This document shows positions 7,824 to 15,476 of a stretch of DNA of 22,469 bases, piece by piece (the first letter of the stretch is position 1; each line of letters starts with the position of its first letter). This DNA is from a virus: positions 1 to 22,469 of IMG/VR virus record IMGVR_UViG_3300010885_050824; one strand, written 5' to 3'. Below the pieces are notes generated by a model that was not told where the DNA came from, made no database searches, and saw only the letters and a list, made by a program, of their open reading frames with translations. The translations under genes and the position numbers were made by a program.

Positions 7824-7851
7824 AGTATAACATATTTTGCCGCTTTGTCAA
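7824..7851 (-). promoter_or_regulatory. Sigma-70-like promoter for the leftward gp55-47-46 operon
   Basis: Read on the minus strand, TTGACA (7851-7846, perfect -35) is followed after 16 bases by TATACT (7829-7824), five of six matches to TATAAT. A TG one base before the -10 makes it an extended -10. Transcription would start near 7817, giving a leader of about 20 bases that holds the AAGGA site. This looks like an early or middle promoter read by unmodified host polymerase. Confidence 0.75.
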
Positions 7852-7868
7852 CCTTTATAAACTGAGTG

Positions 7869-7894
7869 GTTTATTTTTTGGGTAAATAAGATAT
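7869..7894 (+). promoter_or_regulatory. Late-promoter-like element upstream of the baseplate operon
   Basis: GGTAAATA at 7881-7888 matches six of eight bases of the T4 late promoter TATAAATA and lies 16 bases before the ATG at 7905. It sits in a 26-base block that recurs with 22 matches at 15860-15885, the other sizeable plus-strand gap. A T-rich run precedes it, and ATAGGA (ribosome binding site) follows. The promoter role is inferred from this repetition and from the gp55-like gene next door. Confidence 0.5.
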
Positions 7895-7904
7895 AGGAAT
7901 CACT

Positions 7905-9374
7905 ATGTCTACATTCTCATCCACAGTCACTGCCGCTGATGCAAATACCGCCCAGGATCTAGCCGAGGCCGGTGCACGGGCCCAGGTAGCCGCTGCACTG
8001 GGCGGCGATGTTGTAATAAACAGCAGTTACACCAACACAGTGGTTGATGCCAACGGTGGGTATACTTCTACCTTTACTATTGGTGCCACCGCAACTGCTG
8101 CACCTCCAGCAGTATTAAATCTACCATACAACGAATTTGCAGGTGTGGACGCCGCAGTAGCAGCACAAGCAGCTACGACAGTTGTAACACCGCCATACAA
8201 CGAATTTGCAGGTGTGGACGCCGCAGTAGCAGCACAAGCAGCAGCCCCAGTAGACACATTTCTAGATCCGCAACAACGTGCTGAAGCTCGTGCCGCTGCT
8301 CTTGCCGAAGCGTCTGCACAGGCCAATGCAGCCAGTGCTGCTGAACCAGTTGATGTAGTCAACGACCAAAATCTTCAGGACCAGGAAGCTGCAAGACAAT
8401 TTGCAGCAGCACAACCCACAACCGCTGCTGCTCCGGTTAATGTAGTCAACGACCAGAATCTTCAGGACCAGGAAGCTGCAAGACAATTTGCAGCAGCACA
8501 ACCCACAAACACAGTTCAAGATACGCAATCACGTGCAGCCGCTCAGGCACAGGCAGGTACCTTGTTGGCACAACGTCAAGCCACACTAGAAGCACAACGC
8601 AAAATGGCCAACAACGGAGACTGGCGTGTTAGACTCAGCCTGGCTCCCAGTGCTACCTATTTGTACAATGCAAGTCCTCCTGGAATACTGGCTCCCTTGG
8701 CCAAAACAGGCGGAGTAATATTCCCCTACACACCCAAGATTGATATCAATTACAAAGCTGAATATACCCCATACACACTTACTCACTCAAACTACAAGGG
8801 TTATTTCTACCAGTCAAGTTACACTGATGCAGTAGCAATGCAAGCCACATTCACAGCACAAGATTCTGCCGAAGCTGATTACTTGCTGGCCGTGATACAC
8901 TTCTTTAGATCAGTGACAAAAATGTTTTATGGGCAGGACGCAGAACGAGGCGCACCGCCTCCCTTGGTATTCTTGACAGGGCTAGGGCAGTACCAGTTCT
9001 CAGCGCACCCTTGCGTGGTCAGCAGTTTCTCATACAGCCTGCCGGCTGATGTTGATTACATACGTGCTAGAAGTACCAATATCAACGGAACCAATCTGTT
9101 GTCACGCAGAGTCCGTCAGGACCTGCCCACAAACCCTATCTCTAGTGCAGTCAATCGATTGGCAAATCTTTTCTCCAGTCAAGGCATACTCAAAGGAGCA
9201 ATATCCAATCCAACAGCACCGCCTACTCTGGGTAAAAATCAACCAACCTATGTGCCCACAAAACTTGACATCAGCCTGACACTGTTGCCCATGCAGACCA
9301 GATCGCAGGTCAGTCAACAGTTCAGTGTCAAGGGATTTGCCAACGGTGATCTAATCAAAGGAGGGTTCTGGTAA
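7905..9374 (+). CDS. Baseplate/tail-tube junction protein (gp48/gp54-like candidate) with repetitive Ala/Gln-rich N-terminus
   Basis: This 489-residue protein has two parts. Residues 1 to about 235 are low-complexity, rich in Ala, Gln and Val, with two tandem repeats (PYNEFAGVDAAVAAQAA, then VVNDQNLQDQEAARQFAAAQPT). They also hold two copies of a short motif: TFLDPQQRA at 118-126 and TVQDTQSRA at 203-211. Residues 236-489 form a globular domain with FPYTPKIDINYKAEY, a conserved TLTHSNYKGY segment, LLAVIHFFRSVTKM and the ending KGFANGDLIKGGFW. That domain resembles, from memory, tube-initiator or tube-cap proteins of marine myoviruses, which join the tail tube to the hub. It lies directly before a gp53-like gene. 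The start has AGGA six bases upstream and follows the late-promoter-like element. The gp48/gp54 role is inference; the structural role is well supported by context. Confidence 0.65.
   Translation: MSTFSSTVTAADANTAQDLAEAGARAQVAAALGGDVVINSSYTNTVVDANGGYTSTFTIGATATAAPPAVLNLPYNEFAGVDAAVAAQAATTVVTPPYNEFAGVDAAVAAQAAAPVDTFLDPQQRAEARAAALAEASAQANAASAAEPVDVVNDQNLQDQEAARQFAAAQPTTAAAPVNVVNDQNLQDQEAARQFAAAQPTNTVQDTQSRAAAQAQAGTLLAQRQATLEAQRKMANNGDWRVRLSLAPSATYLYNASPPGILAPLAKTGGVIFPYTPKIDINYKAEYTPYTLTHSNYKGYFYQSSYTDAVAMQATFTAQDSAEADYLLAVIHFFRSVTKMFYGQDAERGAPPPLVFLTGLGQYQFSAHPCVVSSFSYSLPADVDYIRARSTNINGTNLLSRRVRQDLPTNPISSAVNRLANLFSSQGILKGAISNPTAPPTLGKNQPTYVPTKLDISLTLLPMQTRSQVSQQFSVKGFANGDLIKGGFW
8124..8242 (+). 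repeat. Tandem 50-base direct repeat inside the tube-junction gene
   Basis: Bases 8124-8173 and 8193-8242 appear identical over 50 bases at a period of 69 bases (23 codons), coding PYNEFAGVDAAVAAQA twice in frame. Such DNA identity indicates a recent duplication. Confidence 0.9.
8354..8508 (+). repeat. Tandem 68-base direct repeat inside the tube-junction gene
   Basis: Bases 8354-8421 and 8441-8508 match at 67 of 68 positions (one A/G difference) at a period of 87 bases (29 codons). Each codes VVNDQNLQDQEAARQF followed by AAAQPT. Confidence 0.9.
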
Positions 9375-9673
9375 TGGCCACTTATGATTCAACCAGCGCA
9401 TACTATGCCACCGGCTATAGTCAGTTTTTTCTGGACACCATGACCAACCGTCCTATACCCAAACAAACTGATGATCGTATCATGCTGATCAACACCACGT
9501 ATCAGTATAGACCAGATCTCCTGGCATTTGACTTGTACGACACAGCAGAGTTGTGGTGGGTGTTTTATCAACGTAATCCCAACACACTGACTGCGCCTCC
9601 TCTAGACTTCAAGGCTGGCGTGCAAATTTATCTGCCAAAAATTACCACATTACGCAGCGTGTTAGGATTCTAA
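9374..9673 (+). CDS. 53: gp53-like baseplate wedge protein, short LysM-type
   Basis: This 99-residue protein has the LysM-like pattern seen in T4 gp53: YRPDLLAFDLYDTAELWW followed by VFYQRN, against a RPEELANAIYG...YWVLLMCN stretch in T4. The C-terminus (DFKAGVQIYLPK) is the usual LysM closing strand. It is about half the length of T4 gp53 (196 residues), keeping only the LysM part and a short N-terminal arm. In T4, gp53 is one of the last wedge proteins and helps wedges join around the hub. The ATG shares one base with the preceding stop and has a strong AAAGGAGGG ribosome binding site at 9357-9365. Its position before the spike and gp6 genes follows T4 order (53-5-6). Confidence 0.65.
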   Translation: MATYDSTSAYYATGYSQFFLDTMTNRPIPKQTDDRIMLINTTYQYRPDLLAFDLYDTAELWWVFYQRNPNTLTAPPLDFKAGVQIYLPKITTLRSVLGF

Positions 9674-9675
9674 GC

Positions 9676-11214
9676 ATGGCTACTCAGGATCAGATCTCGC
9701 AGTTTCTAGCAGCGTTTTATCAATCTTGGAATTCTTCTATCCAAGATCGGCAAGCATATCGCACTGCAATTTCTATAGCTGAAACACGGACTGGATTGCA
9801 AGTCGGCCGAGCCATCAATGCTCCGGCTGGTATCAATTTCAATCTTATTTCACCTAACGATATACCTTCATTTGAATCTCTCACTGCAGGGATAAATCCG
9901 CCTAGTAGTTCTGCAGATACCACTAGAGAAGCACAAACTGCACGGGACGACGGCGCCAGCCCAAGCAATCCGGTTCCTCCCCAACAGGTTGAAACGTTTG
10001 ATGGTAGAATAGTTGAAAAATCCACAGCAGGACCTACCAATGCTGACCCACCGCCAACCACAGAAAATGGGAATGTTGATTCAGGAACTAATGCAACCAC
10101 GATTACATTAAACAATAGTCAATCCACATCTGAACCTCCAGCATCGGGTCCTTTACCATTACCACCATCTTCAACATTCCTGGACCCCCAACAGCGAGCA
10201 GAATTCAATCAATTGCAAGGGTCAGGGGCTGTGCCCGGTGCCACGCCAGTAAACAACGGAAAGCAAGGCGGTGTAGGAGCTCGCAGCGATGATGCTGCTG
10301 CTGTCAACGGCACCAGTACTGTTCGTAATAGACTGGACGAATTGTATGGTGGTGCCTCCAATGCCATTGTGGCACAGGATAATGTACTAGATCAGTATGC
10401 CAGCTATACATATAGTTTAAGCTGGTATTTGATGGAGCCTGAAACATACAAGAAATTGATGAAATCGTCGCAGAAAACACTAAATGGATACTACCTACTG
10501 GCACAAAGTGGTGGTGCCGGTGTTTCTACACAGACGCCTACTAGTGCAGCCAATGTGGGCACTGGTCGTAGCCCGTTCTTTCCATTGGACTTTTATCTTG
10601 ACAACTTTGAACTCAACACCACGTACAGTAGTACCCCCGGCACCGGCGGGGCTGCCCAGTTCAAAGATGTAAGTTTTACAGTGACCGAACCAAATGGAAT
10701 CACACTGTTGAGCAACTTGTTGAATGCTGTAAAAGATTTGTACGAAACCAAAAATGTAACCAAGCCCGGCACACCTGTAAACTATGCTGCGGCACAGTAT
10801 TGCATGGTAATAAGATTTTACGGCTACGATATCAATGGCAATCTTGTGCAACCTATTGCACGAAGAACCGGCAGCACAGACAATCGTGCAGCAATTGAAA
10901 AATTTATACCTTTTATTATTACCTCTGTTGACTTTAGAGTAGCAAACAAGTTGGTTGAATACACAATCAAAGGAGCAAGCCCTGGTGCTATCACTGGCTT
11001 CAGCACCAATCGTGGTAGCATACCGCAGAATTTTCAGTTCCAAGGAAGCACAGTCAAGGACATATTGATTGGCACTGTGGTCCAACAAACAGCTAGTCAG
11101 GCCGCAGGGGACGAAACCAGAAACGGTGTGCCTATACAATCATCGCCACCGGGCAGCAACACTGTGCAGGATCCTCAACAACGAGCACAAGCACTTTTAG
11201 ATTCTGGACAATAA
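9676..11214 (+). CDS. Baseplate hub-like structural protein, first of two
   Basis: This 512-residue protein starts with a short helical segment (1-50). Residues 75-215 are disordered and rich in Pro, Ser, Thr and Gly, with TFLDPQQRA at 167-175. The globular region (235-455) begins QYASYTYSLSWYLM, runs through FFPLDFYLDNFEL and FTVTEPNGITLLSNLL, and reaches VIRFYGYDINGNL. The protein ends in another linker carrying TVQDPQQRA (496-504). I recall the YASYTY...DFYLDN...EPNG pattern from large virion proteins of marine myoviruses annotated as structural or hub proteins. Lying between gp53- and gp5-like genes, it could supply part of the gp27 hub role. AGGA lies about 8 bases before the ATG. One base separates its stop from the next start. 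Confidence 0.6.
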   Translation: MATQDQISQFLAAFYQSWNSSIQDRQAYRTAISIAETRTGLQVGRAINAPAGINFNLISPNDIPSFESLTAGINPPSSSADTTREAQTARDDGASPSNPVPPQQVETFDGRIVEKSTAGPTNADPPPTTENGNVDSGTNATTITLNNSQSTSEPPASGPLPLPPSSTFLDPQQRAEFNQLQGSGAVPGATPVNNGKQGGVGARSDDAAAVNGTSTVRNRLDELYGGASNAIVAQDNVLDQYASYTYSLSWYLMEPETYKKLMKSSQKTLNGYYLLAQSGGAGVSTQTPTSAANVGTGRSPFFPLDFYLDNFELNTTYSSTPGTGGAAQFKDVSFTVTEPNGITLLSNLLNAVKDLYETKNVTKPGTPVNYAAAQYCMVIRFYGYDINGNLVQPIARRTGSTDNRAAIEKFIPFIITSVDFRVANKLVEYTIKGASPGAITGFSTNRGSIPQNFQFQGSTVKDILIGTVVQQTASQAAGDETRNGVPIQSSPPGSNTVQDPQQRAQALLDSGQ

Positions 11215-11215
11215 C

Positions 11216-12871
11216 ATGGCTACAAATACAATCCCTCGCACAACAACAGCAACTGATAATGCTCCACAAACCAAACCTGGTGAAAATGCTGTGGGCGGTG
11301 TTGGTGCTCCGCCAACTGCAGATGCAGCGCCTAAACCAGGTGCTACCACACTTGGCAGCGGCCTGTGTGCAGCGTTAAATGCCTACTATGCAGAGGTGGC
11401 TAAAAAAAGGGGGGGCATACCAGATGTTTATGAAATTAAATTTGCTGATCCCATATTAGAAAACGCCAGCGTTGTTCCCCCAGGTCCATTGGACAAAAGT
11501 ATGGCAGGTGGGTCCGTTACCGCAACAGCAGCTGATCAACTACTGAGTGAAAAACAAAGCATGAGTCCAACTGTGCGACAGAAATCAGCCACAGCAGGGC
11601 AACAGATTGTGCAATTCATTGACATAGTACTACGCAGCAGTAGTTATATTACTGCACAACAAAAAGTTATCTGGAATCCAGACACTGATAGCTGGGACAA
11701 CAATGGTCCATCGCCGCAGAGATTTGCCTGGTTTGATATCAGTTGCGAAGCACAACAATTGCAATACGATGAGACACAAAATGATTTTGCGTACAAAATG
11801 ATTTATACCATAGCACCGTATCAGACACCGGTGGTTAGTGAATATTTTGACAGCGGCGCTGCCCGCGGCGTACATAAAGTTTTTAACTACTGGTTTACTG
11901 GCCAAAATACACAGATCTTGCAGTATGAACAAGTGTTTGACAAACTATGGACACAGGCCATAACTAGTGATGCAGCAAAAAGCACAGGCACACAGGCATT
12001 ACAACAAGGACTAAACAGCCGAGAGCTCTGGAAGAAACGAGTCATGCCAGCCAGCGGACAAGCACGACAGGGTGGTGACGGCAAAACATTTGAGCCTGGT
12101 GCAAATGCAGCCGACTATCTGTACTCAGCTGATTACGCCAAAATTAGAATGGTAATCATAGGCGACCCGGCCTGGATCCCATCCCCAAAAGCAATACAGC
12201 CCGGCAAGTTTGTCACGGCGCCATTTGAAACCGATGGCACCATAAATGTAAGTGCATCAGGCGCCTACTTTGAATTTGCATGGAATCGACCCAGAGATTA
12301 TGATCTCAACACCGGAATCATGGACACAGGAAGAAACAACTATTTTGCAGATCGGTACCAAGGTAAAGCTGGACTTGCACAGGAAGCTGTGTCATACATT
12401 GCTACCTCTTGCAAGAGCATATTCCGTAGTGGAAAATTTACTCAGGAACTTGAAGGTGTTTGGAATTTGCAGACAGCCCCTACCAAAACAACGGATGCAG
12501 GAAGAAATACTAATCCAGCAACAAACACAGCAAAAACCTCAAGTGTTGGAACTGCCAACAATGGTACTAATCAAATAATACAATCAACCTCAAAAGCATT
12601 GCAAGCCGGCGCAGCATCAGCACAACCAGTGACTGATGAATATAAAGCACCCTCATCTACTCCAGTTTCCATTACATCAATATCTGGAGCACAACCGTTA
12701 CCGGCAAAACCTCCTAGTATTGATGGTGCAGATATTCCAACTACACAATTTCAACCGCCGCCGGTTATTTCTGGAAAGCCAGGAGAAAACGGGCTTGGTG
12801 GATTTGGCCAACCACCAGTTCCTACTCCGGTCCCGCCTCAGGGCATTGTAAACGACGATCAAGGAACCTAA
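11216..12871 (+). CDS. Baseplate hub-like structural protein, second of two
   Basis: This 551-residue protein has disordered tails on both sides of a globular core (about 48-420). The tails carry matching motifs: KPGENAVGGVGAPP near residue 20 and KPGENGLGGFGQPP near 521. In the core I see LCAALNAYYAEV, DVYEIKFADPILENASVVPPG, and QQIVQFIDIVLRSSSYITAQQ. Further on come NDFAYKMIYTIAPYQ, NYWFTGQNTQILQYEQ, MVIIGDPAWIPSP and FEFAWNRPRDYDLNTG. From memory these motifs follow one another in large virion proteins of related phages, likely hub components beside the gp5 spike. The gene is in a different frame from its upstream neighbour and begins one base after that stop. Its start has only a weak GGA upstream, so translation may be coupled. 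gp27-like function is inference. Confidence 0.6.
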   Translation: MATNTIPRTTTATDNAPQTKPGENAVGGVGAPPTADAAPKPGATTLGSGLCAALNAYYAEVAKKRGGIPDVYEIKFADPILENASVVPPGPLDKSMAGGSVTATAADQLLSEKQSMSPTVRQKSATAGQQIVQFIDIVLRSSSYITAQQKVIWNPDTDSWDNNGPSPQRFAWFDISCEAQQLQYDETQNDFAYKMIYTIAPYQTPVVSEYFDSGAARGVHKVFNYWFTGQNTQILQYEQVFDKLWTQAITSDAAKSTGTQALQQGLNSRELWKKRVMPASGQARQGGDGKTFEPGANAADYLYSADYAKIRMVIIGDPAWIPSPKAIQPGKFVTAPFETDGTINVSASGAYFEFAWNRPRDYDLNTGIMDTGRNNYFADRYQGKAGLAQEAVSYIATSCKSIFRSGKFTQELEGVWNLQTAPTKTTDAGRNTNPATNTAKTSSVGTANNGTNQIIQSTSKALQAGAASAQPVTDEYKAPSSTPVSITSISGAQPLPAKPPSIDGADIPTTQFQPPPVISGKPGENGLGGFGQPPVPTPVPPQGIVNDDQGT

Positions 12872-12880
12872 AGGACACAT

Positions 12881-14392
12881 ATGGCAGAAAATAATACCCA
12901 ACCGTCAGGCAGCCCATCCAATTATGAATTTGGTCGTGGCGGTACACCTGCAAAAATGGGGCCATTTGTTGGCCGTATTGTAAACACGGTGGATCTCACA
13001 CGAACTGGACGCTTGCAGGTTTTTATTGAACAGTTTGCTACCGGACGGCCCAGTACTAACCCCGAAACGTGGCGTTGGGTAAGGTACTTGTCACCGTTCT
13101 ATGGAGCCACAGAAAAAACCAGTACCAGTGCAGGTGTAGGCACATATCCCGGGAATCAACAAAGTTATGGCATGTGGTTTACCCCACCGGATATCGGTAC
13201 ATCTGTTATGTGTTTCTTTGTTGAAGGTGATCCTGACAAAGGTTATTATATTGGATCAATAATTGAAGACAGCTTGAATCATATGTTGCCGGCCATTGGT
13301 GCCGCAAAGGAAGGCCAATATGTTACACAGAACAAATCACAAGCAGAATATTTTGCCAATGCACCTCAGCTGCCAGTCACTGAAATCAACTCGGCCAACA
13401 AAGAGATTAACAAAAATCCCAGATTCTATGAACAGCCCAAACCTGTGCATAGTTTTCAAGCAGCCATATTCTTTCAGCAAGGGCTAGACAAAGATCCTGA
13501 ACGTGGTCCTATAATTTCAAATGCACAACGAGAAAGTCCCAGCACAGTGTACGGTATTAGCACACCGGGCCAGCCTATCTATCAAGGAGCCGAGGATCCT
13601 AAAACCATACGCCAACAATTAAATTCTGGAGCGTTGACACCAACGGATGTCAAGGTAATAGGCCGTAAAGGTGGGCACACACTGGTCATGGACGATGGCG
13701 ATCTAGACGGCAACAATGCTCTGCTTAGATTACGAACTGCTAAAGGACATCAAATCATGATGAATGATTCTGAAAACTTTTTTCAGTTTATTCATTCCAA
13801 TGGGCAAACCTGGATTGAACTAGGATCCGAAGGCACAGTAGATGTGTATTCAACCAATAGTGTAAACGTGAGAACTGAAGGCACTATCAATTTACATGCT
13901 GACAAAGACATCAATATGTTTGCTGGTGGCAACATCAACTTGAAATCAAATGCAGCCACCAACATTGGTGCTGTGACTACCATGAACGTGGCCAGTCAAG
14001 GTGCTATGACCATTTACAGTCAAGCACCAATTGGAATTCGTAGTGACGGTAGTCTAGCATTAAAAAGTCAAGGTGGCTCCTGGGATGGTGGCTCAGCATT
14101 GAAATTCAAGGCCAGCAAGATTGATCTCAACGGTGGAGGAGCCACAGATGTTAAAGTTCCCAAGCTGTATCCTAAAACAACCTTGGATGATACCACATTT
14201 GACAACTCTACAGGTTGGCAAGTGAAACCCAACGCACTAGAAAGTATTGTCACAAGAGCACCAACTCACGAACCGTATCCGTATCACAATAAAGGTGTGG
14301 AAGCTAGCGTGAGTTTTACCGAAGGAACCCCTTCTCCTCCGCCAGATGCTGAGCCAGTTCCTTCTAACTGGGGCATAGTTAGAAAATCATGA
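12881..14392 (+). CDS. 5: gp5-like central spike protein without a lysozyme domain
   Basis: This 503-residue protein has an N-terminal OB-fold like that of T4 gp5 (about 25-130: FVGRIVNTVDLTRTGRLQVF, then a WF-TPPDIGTSVMCFFVEGD strand pair). A connecting region (140-250) holds RGPIISNAQRESPSTVYGIS. A VgrG/gp5-type part follows, GGHTLVMDDGD then LLRLRTAKGHQIMM, leading into a triple-stranded beta-helix (about 315-400) with repeated short strands such as TINLHADKDINMFAGGNINL. T4 gp5 carries a lysozyme domain between OB-fold and helix; here the linker is short and has no lysozyme motif. The spike therefore punctures but is not expected to digest peptidoglycan. A Pro-rich tail ends the protein. 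AAAGGA sits five bases before the ATG, and the end overlaps the next gene by 4 bases (ATGA). Confidence 0.85.
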   Translation: MAENNTQPSGSPSNYEFGRGGTPAKMGPFVGRIVNTVDLTRTGRLQVFIEQFATGRPSTNPETWRWVRYLSPFYGATEKTSTSAGVGTYPGNQQSYGMWFTPPDIGTSVMCFFVEGDPDKGYYIGSIIEDSLNHMLPAIGAAKEGQYVTQNKSQAEYFANAPQLPVTEINSANKEINKNPRFYEQPKPVHSFQAAIFFQQGLDKDPERGPIISNAQRESPSTVYGISTPGQPIYQGAEDPKTIRQQLNSGALTPTDVKVIGRKGGHTLVMDDGDLDGNNALLRLRTAKGHQIMMNDSENFFQFIHSNGQTWIELGSEGTVDVYSTNSVNVRTEGTINLHADKDINMFAGGNINLKSNAATNIGAVTTMNVASQGAMTIYSQAPIGIRSDGSLALKSQGGSWDGGSALKFKASKIDLNGGGATDVKVPKLYPKTTLDDTTFDNSTGWQVKPNALESIVTRAPTHEPYPYHNKGVEASVSFTEGTPSPPPDAEPVPSNWGIVRKS

Positions 14393-15468
14393 GTAAATTT
14401 TCATTTACAGGACCAAACGGCGAAGTATACGAGGTGGAAGGACCATCGGGTGCCACTGTGGAACAAGCCAGAGCAATTTTTGATCAACAGATCAGCACCG
14501 GTGGATTAACAGGGATACCAGTAGGCGGCCTAGTCAACGCAGTTACTCAGGCCACAGGCGGCCTATCAGCAGCTATAGCTCAGATAGGGCCAGCATCATT
14601 TGCACAAGCTCAACAACTAGGAAGCACAATCAACCTTCCAGATCTAAGAGGAATGCCTATTCCCAATCCAATTGGAGTCAGCGACTTTGTTGGCACAACA
14701 GTGAGCCAACAAAACATAGGATCAATTGATCCTGCACAAATACAAGGACTAATAGCACAGACCAGTACATCAGTGGGTCAGGCTGCGTCTGCAATTACCA
14801 ATACCAAAGGTCTTGGTAAGTTTGGCCTTAATGCTGATCAGTTGCAATTGTCGGGCTTGATCAAACCTGGACTAGCTGAACAGATCAACCTGGATCCCAG
14901 CAAATTTACCAGCATCTTGTCAAGTCCCACTAGCTGGACTGGCAAGTCGGGTGCCACAGATTTAACCTCTGTACTGGGAAACGAACGACTACAAACCACA
15001 GTACAACAAGGCCTAATGAATGTAAACTTTGATCAGCTTAAACAAGTGGGTGCAATCAGTGGCACAGAAGTAGCATCGCAACTGGGTCCGTTGTTGAACA
15101 ATGCCACAAAATTTGGACTAGGTAATGCAACAGAATGGCTCAAAACCGCACCATCCTTGGGATCACTAGGGTCACTAGTCAGTGGCGGCGGCATTGGTGG
15201 CGGATTACTTGCCCTTGGTGCAGGCGGTGCACCGGCTGCACTAATCAGTCAAATGAATAACTTTGCCAAGTCAGCAGAATTTGCACAGGCATTTGCCGGA
15301 TTAAATTCCGATATATCCGGTGGCGGCAGTCCATTAGAAGCAGGCGTACAAGCACCCAAAGGATTTACCAACACTGTGAATCGAACCAATTTGAATGAGG
15401 CAGTGAAAAAAGTCATTGGTAACAACAAAATATCTGTGCCAGATTTTGCACCTCCGGGCACCAGCTAA
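14389..15468 (+). CDS. Gly/Ala-rich virion protein of unknown role between spike and gp25
   Basis: This 359-residue protein opens with FTGPNGEVYEVEGPSGATVE (5-24), a small domain I recall at the N-termini of several phage structural proteins. The rest is rich in Gly, Ala, Gln and Ser. Residues 141-250 contain two similar segments: LNADQLQLSGLIKPG (147-161) with SSPTSWTGKSG, then VNFDQLKQVGAISG (212-225) with LLNNATKFGLG. A glycine-rich hydrophobic stretch lies at 262-287. The position between gp5 and gp25 suggests a part bound to spike or hub; T4 has its small PAAR spike-tip gene (5.4) in this region, but nothing here looks like PAAR. The start overlaps the spike gene by 4 bases with no clear ribosome binding site. 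Function unknown. Confidence 0.6.
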   Translation: MSKFSFTGPNGEVYEVEGPSGATVEQARAIFDQQISTGGLTGIPVGGLVNAVTQATGGLSAAIAQIGPASFAQAQQLGSTINLPDLRGMPIPNPIGVSDFVGTTVSQQNIGSIDPAQIQGLIAQTSTSVGQAASAITNTKGLGKFGLNADQLQLSGLIKPGLAEQINLDPSKFTSILSSPTSWTGKSGATDLTSVLGNERLQTTVQQGLMNVNFDQLKQVGAISGTEVASQLGPLLNNATKFGLGNATEWLKTAPSLGSLGSLVSGGGIGGGLLALGAGGAPAALISQMNNFAKSAEFAQAFAGLNSDISGGGSPLEAGVQAPKGFTNTVNRTNLNEAVKKVIGNNKISVPDFAPPGTS

Positions 15469-15476
15469 ATATCTGT

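Noticed and set aside
8124-8508. Regularly spaced direct repeats that might suggest a CRISPR-like array.
   Set aside because: There are only two copies of each of two different units, all in frame within a coding region, with spacers that are also coding; they are protein repeats.
10495-11139. A 214-codon open frame on the minus strand opposite the first hub-like gene.
   Set aside because: It lies wholly antisense to a well-supported structural gene, has Cys-rich, patternless composition and no recognisable domain or ribosome binding site; it is a shadow frame.
11212-11216. Programmed frameshift joining the two hub-like genes.
   Set aside because: There is no slippery heptamer or obvious stem-loop at the junction, and the second gene has its own ATG one base after the stop; reinitiation explains it more simply.
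15464-15471. GCTAAATA just before the gp25-like gene as a third late promoter.
   Set aside because: The core lies only five bases before the ATG, includes the upstream stop codon, and lacks the T-rich lead shared by the other two sites.
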